Shown one piece after another: positions 56,812 through 64,000 of a stretch of 64,000 nt of DNA (its first letter is position 1; each line of letters begins with the position of its first letter). A program made the position numbers and the translations under genes. The notes beneath the pieces were generated by a model. The model saw nothing but the letters and a program-made list of their open reading frames with translations, was not told the origin of the DNA and made no database searches. The DNA is taken from the NCBI RefSeq assembly GCF_947179515.1, contig NC_067478.1:25102266-25166265 (forward strand). Direction: 5' to 3'. Source of the DNA: Apodemus sylvaticus. Its lineage: Eukaryota > Chordata > Mammalia > Rodentia > Muridae.

Positions 56812-56905
56812 TGGCTTTTTTGAGACAGGGTTTCTCTGTGTAGCCCTGGCTGTCCTAGAACTCACTCTGTAGGCCAGGCTGGCCTTGAACTCAGAAAACT
56901 GCCTG
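56812..56905 (-). mobile_element. B1 3' half, minus strand, truncated
   Basis: Near-consensus from gagacagggtttctctgtgt to ctcagaaaactgcctgca. It breaks off into an older B1-like segment that ends near 57010. Confidence 0.8.
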
Positions 56906-57044
56906 CATTTCATGGGATGCATTTCATGGCATGGTTTTTCTCTGTAGCTCAGGTTGGTCTCAAAATTTTCAGCTTCTTGATTGCTGATTACAGATGTGTA
57001 TACCATACCTCACTAGTAATGTGTTTTAAGTTCTTCTTCTTCTT

Positions 57045-57193
57045 TTTTGGGCTTTTTTTTCCAGACAGGGTTTCTCTGTGTAGCTCTGGCTGTCCTGGAA
57101 CTTACTTTGTAGACCAGGCTGGCCTCGAACTCAGAAATCTGCCTGCCTCTGCCTCCCAGAGTGCTGGGATTACAGGCATGCGCCACCGCCCGT
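57045..57193 (-). mobile_element. B1 SINE, minus strand
   Basis: Near-consensus body with a short loss near the head (ccaccgcccgtg). Confidence 0.9.
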
Positions 57194-57289
57194 GTTTTAA
57201 GTTAACAGTAACTACTGTGTGTGGGTGTGTGGGTGTGTTTATATGCACATGCCTGTACACTCATTTATACATATACCTCATGCTGTTAA

Positions 57290-57685
57290 ATCTAGTAATA
57301 ATCAAACAAAAGAAATTAAAGAAAACACTAAATATTGGAAAGATCTTCCATGTTCCTGGGTTGGCAGAACCAATATTATGAAGGTGGGTATACTACTGAA
57401 AGCAATCTACACAGTCAATAAAATCTCTACGAAAATTCAACTGAGATTCTTCACAGAACTAGAAAAGGCAGTCCTGAAATTTATACAAAAATAAAACCAA
57501 AAGGCCACAAATAGCCAAAGCAGTTGTAAGCAGAAAGAACACAGCAGACGGGACGATATTGTTGGGGCTCAAACTATACCATAGAGACATAGTGACACAG
57601 GTAGAGTGGCCCTGGCAAAGGAGACGTGTAGACCAATGGTATGGACCAGAGGACCCAGAGATAAACGCACACAGCTATGGACACC

Positions 57686-57736
<51 letters not shown>

Positions 57737-57778
57737 TAGATGTCACACTCACTCACTGGAAAAAGACAACCTGTAGCC
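57290..57778 (+). mobile_element. Old L1 ORF2 fragment, plus strand, with (TTTA)n
   Basis: Degraded ORF2 segment: a tttatacaaaaataaaacca region, then a gaggacccagagataaacgc region. It is interrupted by a pure TTTA run at 57687-57733 and continues briefly to the B1. Confidence 0.75.
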
Positions 57779-57924
57779 TAGCCGGGCAGTGGTGGCACAC
57801 ACCTTTAATCCCAGCACTTGGGAGGCAGAGGCAGGCAGATTTCTGAGTTTGAGACCAGCCTGGTCTACAAAGTGAGTTTCAGGACAGCCAGGGCTGCACA
57901 GAGAAATCCTGTCTTGAAAAATCC

Positions 57925-57955
<31 letters not shown>

Positions 57956-57958
57956 AAA
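57779..57958 (+). mobile_element. B1 SINE with A-rich tail
   Basis: Near-consensus from gccgggcagtggtggcacac to the AAAAC tail. Confidence 0.93.
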
Positions 57959-58322
57959 CCCTGCCTTTTTGGAGTAGACAGATTCTTATAAGGACATAAT
58001 GCTTCAAAATGGATATAATAAATAGAAATTCCAGTAATTCTTTAATCGTTAGAGGAAATTGGACTCCCCCAAACTGTTTCCACAACAAAAATACACAGAA
58101 TATCCAAAGGCATTTGCATATGAATTATTAGCTATATTAAGAAAGGTTAGCTAGATTTGGAGACGGTTGTTGGCTTAAATGTATTCCTCAGTGTACCACA
58201 TGCCATGGTTACAGGATCTAGAAACGGATATAGAGTTGGAAGAGAACTGGGAACTGTTCAGCACTGTGCTGGGAGTGCCACACTGGCATAACCATGATGG
58301 GAGGTGTGGCTGTGGTGGGCGT
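57959..58322. other. Unassigned
   Basis: No gene seen. Confidence 0.4.
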
Positions 58323-58680
58323 GGGCTAGTGTTATGTCAGCTTAACACAAAATAGAGTTATCTGGGAAGAGGACGCCTCAGTTGAGAAATGCCCCCCACC
58401 AGATTGGCCTATGAGCACACAGGCAGTGCATCTTCCTGATGGTGACTGATATGGGAGGGCCTAGCTCAGGTTAGGCAGGGCTGGTGGCCCTAGGTGCTAT
58501 AAGAAAGTGGACTGAGCAAGCCAGGAAGCAGCACCCCTCCACGGCCTCTGCATTAGTTCCTGCTCTGACTTCTCTTAGAGTGTACCTGAGAGTAGTAAGC
58601 AGGAATAAATATTTTCTTCCCCACTTGCTTTTGCTCATGGTGTTTTATCAAAGCAATAGAAACCCTAAGTAAGTCAGTTG
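58323..58680 (+). mobile_element. RMER-like rodent repeat
   Basis: Same family as 35993-36388, more diverged (gctataagaaagtggactga, aataaatattttcttcccca). Confidence 0.75.
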
Positions 58681-58961
58681 GGGGAATTACCTCCTAGAAT
58701 TATAGAGACTCTGAACCTGTGACCCTACAATTAATTTCCTAGATAAGTACCTTAAGTAAGTATAAATTTATATTCTAGAATAGACAAGGCTTATTGAAAG
58801 CTTACAGTGAATGATAGCATATCCACATGCTGGAATATTATACAATAATAGAAAATGATCTAGTTAAGCATAACAACTATGAATAACAATGTACGTAATG
58901 ATGATGTATAAGATACACATTAGGAGCCCTGTATCTATATAAAACCATACATTTATTCCAC
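58681..58961. other. Unassigned AT-rich sequence
   Basis: No gene seen. Confidence 0.4.
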
Positions 58962-59160
58962 TAGAGCAATTCTCAACCTTCCTAATGCTGTGGCCCTTTA
59001 GTACAGTTCCCCTTGTTATGGTGACCCCCAACCATACAATTATTTTTGTTGCTATTTCATAACTGCAATTTTGCTACTGATATGAATCTAATGTAAATAG
59101 TTTTGGAGATAGAAGTTTACCAAAGGGGTCACAACCTGCAAGTTGAGAATCACTGCACCA
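58962..59160 (+). mobile_element. URR1-type hAT-Charlie MITE
   Basis: Strong match to the rodent URR1 pattern: a gcaattctcaaccttcctaa start, a tggtgacccccaaccatac segment and an agttgagaatcactgc end. The terminal inverted repeats are visible. Confidence 0.85.
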
Positions 59161-59189
59161 GAGTGTAAGGAAGGGCTGTGGTTGGAAAG

Positions 59190-59525
59190 TTAATGTGATG
59201 GCTAATGTTAATTGTCAGCTTCATTGAATCTAGAATCAAGTAGAAGATGGACCTTTGGGCATAACTCTGTGGGGTTTTCTAAGTTGGAAGGCACGCCCCC
59301 TAGTGGGCCGCTCCATTCCCTGACTTCATGAGGATCTGAGAAAGGAGCGGAGCAGTTTCCTGAGGGTGGATGCCATGGGCCAGCTGCTCCTAGATCTGCT
59401 ACTTTTGATTTCTCCTCCATGATAGGTTGGACCCTTGAACTGTGAGCCAGAATCAACCCTGTCCCCTTTAAGTCGCTTTTGTCAGAGTATTTTATCATAC
59501 TGACGGGGAAAGAAACTAAGACAAT
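59190..59525 (+). mobile_element. Old RMER-like repeat
   Basis: gttaattgtcagcttcattg start, gactaagaca-type end near 59525. Carries the CTCF-like motif at 59293. Confidence 0.55.
59293..59306 (-). promoter_or_regulatory. CTCF-like motif, minus strand
   Basis: Reverse complement ccactagggggcgt matches the CTCF core at 13 of 14 positions. Confidence 0.5.
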
Positions 59526-59637
59526 CAGATTCTCTTAGTAGTAGATCTGGAGCCTCTCAGCATCTTGAATCTCACCAGCCAGCAGCCCCAGGCATCTGAC
59601 CAGCTTGCTCTTCTCAATGCTGCCACATCCAGGTTTT

Positions 59638-59786
59638 AATTTTATGTTATTGAGACAGGATCTCACTCTGTCACCCTGCCTGGCCTGCAACTCTATATAG
59701 ACCAGGCTGGCCTTGAACTCTGAGATCCACCTGCTTCTGCCTCACAGTGTTGGTATTAAAGGTGTGTGCCAGCATGCCTAGCCCTG
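59638..59786 (-). mobile_element. Old B1, minus strand
   Basis: attgagacaggatctcactc followed by ttggtattaaaggtgtgtgc. Followed by a T/G-rich run (59793-59847). Confidence 0.8.
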
Positions 59787-59889
59787 CTCACTGTTTTTTT
59801 GTTTGGTTTTTTTTTGTTTTGTTTTGTTTTTTTTTGTTTTTTTTTTGCCTGTCTTGGGAATGTAGCTCAGGTCTTCATGTTTACATGGT

Positions 59890-60455
59890 GTATTAGTCAG
59901 GGTCCTCTAGAGGACCTGTCTTTCTATATTGAGGGAATTTATTATGATGACTTACAGTCTGTAGTCCAACTCCTTAACAATAGTCAGCTGTGAATTGGAA
60001 GTCCAAGAATCTAGTAGTTGCTCAGTCCCACGAGGTAGTTGTTTCAGCTGGTCTTCTGTAGAAGTAGATTCCAACAGATGTGCTGGCAAGTAAATGTAAG
60101 CATCAAAGAAGAGTGAATCTTTCTTCTTCCAGTGTCCTTACATAGGTCTTCAGCAGAAGGTGTGGCCCAGATTAAAGGTGTGTACCACCACGCCTGGATC
60201 TTGGACTTGTTTTGTCCCAGACTGATTTTGAACTCAGAGATCTCCTTTGCCTCCAGCTTCTGGGATTAAAGGTGTGTACTGCCTTGCCTGGGCCTAAGCT
60301 TTTCATGGCCACCCTACCTCAAGATCTCCATGCCAAGATCCAGGTCAGAAACTTGTGTCTTCCAGCCTCAAGATCTGGATCACAGGTGAGCCCTCCAATT
60401 CTGGATTGTAGTTCATTCCAGATAGAGTCAGGCTGACAACCAGGAATAGCCATTA
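59890..60455 (-). mobile_element. Rodent composite repeat (copy 2, minus strand)
   Basis: Reverse complement of the same family as 54861-55465, including both B1-like boxes. It splits a B4-like fragment whose ends are at about 59848-59889 and 60456-60500 (gttcaggtcttcatg-type left, catggcaagcactttattta right). Confidence 0.75.
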
Positions 60456-60639
60456 CCCATGGCAAGCACTTTATTTACTGAGATCTTTGCCTAGCCCACT
60501 ATGTTACAATTTATGGTACAAGCTGAAAATATGAAATCTAAAATGCTCTAGAGTCGGAAATCTTTTGAATGCCAGCATGCCACCATATATGGAAAATTTC
60601 ATACCTGCTTCCCTGTGACAAGTCAGTCAAAGGTATGTG

Positions 60640-60850
60640 CACCCAGTCTCTGACACTATTAATGGTACTCTGATATGCTTGCAGACAGGAGTCTAGCATG
60701 GCTGTCCTCTGAGAGGTCCCACCCAGCAGCTGACTCAGATGCAGATACCCACAGCCAAACAGTGGGTGGAGCTTGAGACTCCTAAGGAAGAGCAGGAGGA
60801 AGGATTGTGGGCTCTGTGGAGGCTCAGTTAGCTGGACCTCTCAGGCCTGT
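60640..60850 (+). mobile_element. L1/Lx-type 3' UTR fragment
   Basis: ctgatatgcttgcagacagg, a ctctgagaggtcccacccag segment and a ggaggaaggattgtgggc segment are familiar from old mouse L1 3' UTRs. It carries no coding part. Confidence 0.5.
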
Positions 60851-61620
60851 GCCTGGCCACAGTGTCTGTGCTCTGTGCCTGGCCACAGGCTCCAAACCAG
60901 TAAGGCACTGCTTTCTGATGCCCAGGTATTTTCTGATTCTCCAGAGCTCCTTCTTTCCAGCCCTCTTGTTTTGGAGAGCTGACCCAGCCATATGTTTATA
61001 AACAACCTTCTATGACAGGTGGACCCCTGCTGGCCAGTGGGACCTACCTAGTGAGGACTGTTCTTATCCTCCAAGCAGTGGTTCCCCTCCCCCCCCCACA
61101 CACACACACTCATCCAAGCCTTCCACACAAGCCTTGCCCCTTGGCCCTTCTGTTTGTTTTGCTTTGCGCCGACCTGACTTGAATGCCTTCATGGGTTTCT
61201 GCAATGGGGCTCGCAGTGGCCGGGACGTGCAGGGACAATGGCTGTGCCCACCTGTAGGTCAAGGGTCAGGCTTGGTGGAACAGCCTTGTCAGTGCTTCAA
61301 AAGCTGAGGCGTCTGTCCTGCTAGGACTCACCCACGGATTAGTGACCACTGGTACACAGGTGTGCCTGCCTATTGATGTCCCCATGGCCAGGACAAGGAG
61401 AGGTGCAAGGTTATGTGCAGGCAGCTTACCTGAGGATTAAAGCATGGACACAGGTGTCCAATCAATGCCAAGGAAAAGAGGCTGGGTTGGACTCACACGA
61501 AGTGGGAGGAGGGGTGGTGAGCTGGGTGCCTGGGGCTCCTCAGAGGACATCTGTTCCTGGCTAGCCCTGGCTGCACTTTATAGGACTGCTTTCCAGTTCT
61601 TGGCTGGCCTTTTGGTTTTG
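60851..61620. other. Single-copy sequence, no gene called
   Basis: Short C-run and CA at 61089-61111. Overlapping small frames only. Confidence 0.45.
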
Positions 61621-61621
61621 G

Positions 61622-61622
61622 T

Positions 61623-61692
<70 letters not shown>

Positions 61693-61782
61693 CCTTCCTT
61701 CCTTCCTTCCTTCCTTCCTTCCTTCCTTCCTTCCTTCCTTCTTTCCTTCCTTTCTTCCTTCTTTTCTTCCTTCCTTCCCTTT
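61622..61782. repeat. (TTTC)n then (TTCC)n microsatellite
   Basis: Same compound type as at 16235, with occasional TTTG units. Confidence 0.95.
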
Positions 61783-61854
61783 TTAAAAAAGAACTTCTAA
61801 AAACATAAGGAGTTTGAACATAATTATTTCTTTCCTCTTCCGTTTTTCTTTTCC

Positions 61855-61940
61855 TTTATAGTTCAGGCTACCCTGTAACTTAAAATCCTGGCAGCCTCCC
61901 AAGTGCTGGGATTATAGTCCATAGTCTTTATGCCACGCCT
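61855..61940 (-). mobile_element. B1 fragment, minus strand
   Basis: cctcccaagtgctgggatta with decayed flanks. Confidence 0.6.
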
Positions 61941-61977
61941 CTGTGCTGCAGGTCCTAGAGACAGAGACAGCTCGCCA

Positions 61978-62160
61978 CTCTTGCTCATTCATTCATTCAG
62001 CTGACGGATCACTCTTCCTAAATGACGATTCCGTCCTGTGTTCTGGAATGAACGTTGGACACACAGAAATAATTTCCAAAAAAAACGAGCAGTTCCAGCC
62101 CTCAAGGCTTGTCCATGCTGAAATAGAGACAAAAATATGAGCAAATAACTGGGTGTGAAA
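61978..62160 (+). repeat. L2-like relic
   Basis: attcattcattcag start, tgttctggaatgaacgttgg and a cagttccagccctcaaggct segment fit the L2 3' region. Confidence 0.45.
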
Positions 62161-63067
62161 TGGATTTGTCAAGCCGTAGCAGGATGTCTGGGAGGTGTGC
62201 CTCATAGGAAGCCATAGTTTAAGCAGATCTGACAGGATTCTGAGCCAGTTTCCAAGGGCAGACAGAGAAAGGAGAATGAGCCATAGAGGTGCCGGATCTG
62301 GGATCTGGGCAGCAGACTGGCCACTAAGGTGAGGAAAGGTGGGGGTCGATGGGGCAATTAGGAGGTAAGGCTAAGATGTGTGCCTGAGGCTGGTCCTGGG
62401 GAGGGGCAGCTGTGCTGAAGACTCCACACTAAGGACAATGAGAGCCAGGCTGGGTCTGAAACCCAGATGTGGCCCGAGGAGAAATTCAGTGTGAAGGGTG
62501 CCAGATAGAAGCCGGGGTGATGGGCTGGAGGGCTCTTCTGTCAAGGGATTGAGATTGGCTGTTCTGAGTACAGAGGACAGACAGCAGAAGTTCGTGGGAG
62601 TGGCATATTCTAAATCCCTGACCAACCGGGTCATGCCACCTTACAGAGAGGGCAATTGTCCTAGGCTCTGACAAAGGCTGTGCCCTGCTGAGGCTGTCCC
62701 AAGGTAAATAATCAGGTGACCTTGAATCCTGGAGCAAGCCCTGCTGGGTGTATCCCTTCACTTCCATAGGGACAGTGACCTTTGGGCCTCCCAGAGCTCG
62801 GGATGCTACTGTCACCAGAGGGCAGGTACATGCAACCTGCTCCTTGACTTGCTCATCAGACCTTGATTATCTACCTTTTTGTTAAGAACTGGGATAGCAG
62901 GATAGAAAAGAAGAAAGTTTACTGCCCCAGTAGACTGGCAGTCCCATAAACCATTCCTTACATTAATTAATTAAAGGTATTTAAAGGAGCGATGCTGTCA
63001 ATGCTAACACTAGCACTCAAGTGCTACGGCACTGGACATGGCTCTGAAAACATAAAAATTAACTCAC
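62161..63067. other. Single-copy sequence, no gene called
   Basis: Minus-strand frames of 87 and 109 codons have no features. Confidence 0.45.
62812..62825 (+). promoter_or_regulatory. CTCF-like motif
   Basis: tcaccagagggcag matches the CTCF core at 13 of 14 positions. Confidence 0.5.
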
Positions 63068-63170
63068 TTTGAGTGGATGTGGCAGCACATACCAGAATCT
63101 TCAGTACCTAAGAGACGGAGGCAGGAGAATGGAAAGTTTGAGGCTACTCTAACCGACTATGTGGAGAAAC
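63068..63170 (+). mobile_element. Old B1-like SINE
   Basis: gtggatgtggcagcacatac followed by cggaggcaggagaatggaaa. Confidence 0.5.
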
Positions 63171-63204
63171 CTGAAATGGAAACATAAGGGTTCTTTGAAA
63201 AGTC

Positions 63205-63902
63205 GGTTGTATTGGTGGTGGTTTGCTAAAGCAAACACATGAAGAAATGTTTTGCTGAAGCAGACACAGGTGAAAGGATGTTTTGCTAAAGCAAGCATGT
63301 GAAAGGACAGGTGAGGAAGGATTCTTTGCTAACGACATGCATGTATTGGTTTGCCTTACATGCATGGTTGAGCTCCATTTGTTCTGACTCCAAAGAGAGA
63401 AACACACCAGAAAACTTCTTGAGAAGTTTTCGAAGCTTATTGCTGCTTCTGCAGACTCAGGCCGATTGTCAGAGTGATGTCAGCTGATACAGACTCACAT
63501 GGAGTTGTCCTAAGTCAGATTCATGTGCTGAGGAAAGACATGTGATGAAACAAGACCCCTGGAGAGCACATGATGTTTGGAGGGAGTATAAATAGGACTC
63601 AAGGGATAGTGACGGGCTTGGCTTGCTTGCATAGCTAGCAGTGCAGTGTTTCTTGATCTTCAATGATCTTTCCCTCCTTGAGAGAGGCACTGCTGAGAAC
63701 TGGTGTTCCTGCTGGTCCTGTGCCTCCTGCTGGCTCATGCTGATTTGGCTGAGGCCTGGCTATTCCAGCTAGGTCATGCCACCGCTGCTGCTGCTATCCC
63801 AACACTACTCAAACTGTACTGCTGGTATATCCTGAAGTGTTTGTGATTGGATCGAGCTGCTGCTGCTGACCTGCGAACTAAATTGCTGATTTCCTGGCAA
63901 CA
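63205..63902 (+). mobile_element. ERVL-class (MT2/RMER-like) LTR
   Basis: Repeated gtttgctaaagcaa motifs in the 5' part, a conserved middle, a TATA box (tataaata, 63587-63594), a Leu/Cys-codon-like ctgctgctgc stretch and a gatttcctggcaaca end. No retroviral coding region is present in the window, so this is a solitary LTR or one end of an element running past it. The subfamily is uncertain. Confidence 0.65.
63587..63594 (+). promoter_or_regulatory. TATA box of the ERVL-type LTR
   Basis: tataaata in a gggag-tataaata-ggact context within the LTR. Possible alternative promoter for sequence to the right. Confidence 0.5.
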
Positions 63903-64000
63903 AAGGGGCTGGAGAGATGGCTCACTGACTGCTCTTCCAGAGGTCCTGAGTTCAAATCACAGCAACCACATGGTGGCTCACAACCATCTCTAATGGGATC
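63903..64000 (+). mobile_element. B2 SINE, cut by the window end
   Basis: Consensus head (ggggctggagagatggctca) with a short deletion after it, continuing into the body up to the last base. Confidence 0.92.

Overview
The window looks like rodent, most probably Mus, nuclear DNA from a gene-poor region. It is crowded with near-consensus B1 and B2 SINEs, B3/B4-type SINEs, a mouse-type L1 with its G-rich 3' UTR, a few ID elements (far fewer than rat DNA would show), rodent dispersed repeats and many long microsatellites. Older MIR, L2, MaLR-like and hAT (URR1) relics lie between them. There are no prokaryotic-style operons, no CRISPR array, no rRNA gene and no genuine tRNA gene.

Only one confident gene is present: an intronless PRR23-family (DUF2476) gene on the minus strand at 6339-7118, encoding 259 residues. 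It has a compact CpG-rich promoter (TATA at 7254-7260, two GC boxes, an inverted CCAAT box and two CRE half-sites) and a short AT-rich 3' flank that ends near a B2 insertion. In human, PRR23A/B/C lie near FOXL2 at 3q22-q23, so by inference this window is from the corresponding mouse chromosome 9 region. No FOXL2 coding sequence is visible here.

Layout. 1-5.9 kb: an unidentified open frame at the left edge, then SINEs and a 264-bp inverted duplication with arms about 99% identical. 5.9-7.4 kb: the Prr23 gene. 7.4-11 kb: mostly single-copy sequence, including an enhancer-like AT-rich block. 11-14 kb: SINEs and an L1 that carries a 5' inversion and sits between exact target-site duplications inside an older repeat. 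14.5-15.3 kb: a 0.7-kb CA-rich array with higher-order structure. 15.3-27.6 kb: B1 clusters and old minus-strand L1. 27.6-35.7 kb: mostly unique GC-richer sequence with one long polypurine tract. 35.7-57 kb: microsatellites, MIRs and single-copy blocks, some resembling conserved non-coding elements. 57-64 kb: L1, URR1, rodent repeats and an ERVL-type LTR with a TATA box, followed by a B2 cut by the window end.

The window contains no gene cluster that works together. The points of most interest are structural (inverted duplication, local template-switch hairpin, L1 5' inversion) and regulatory (the Prr23 promoter and several strong CTCF-like motifs, two of them convergent). Repeat names come from recognition by eye, and most repeat boundaries are good to about 5-20 bp.
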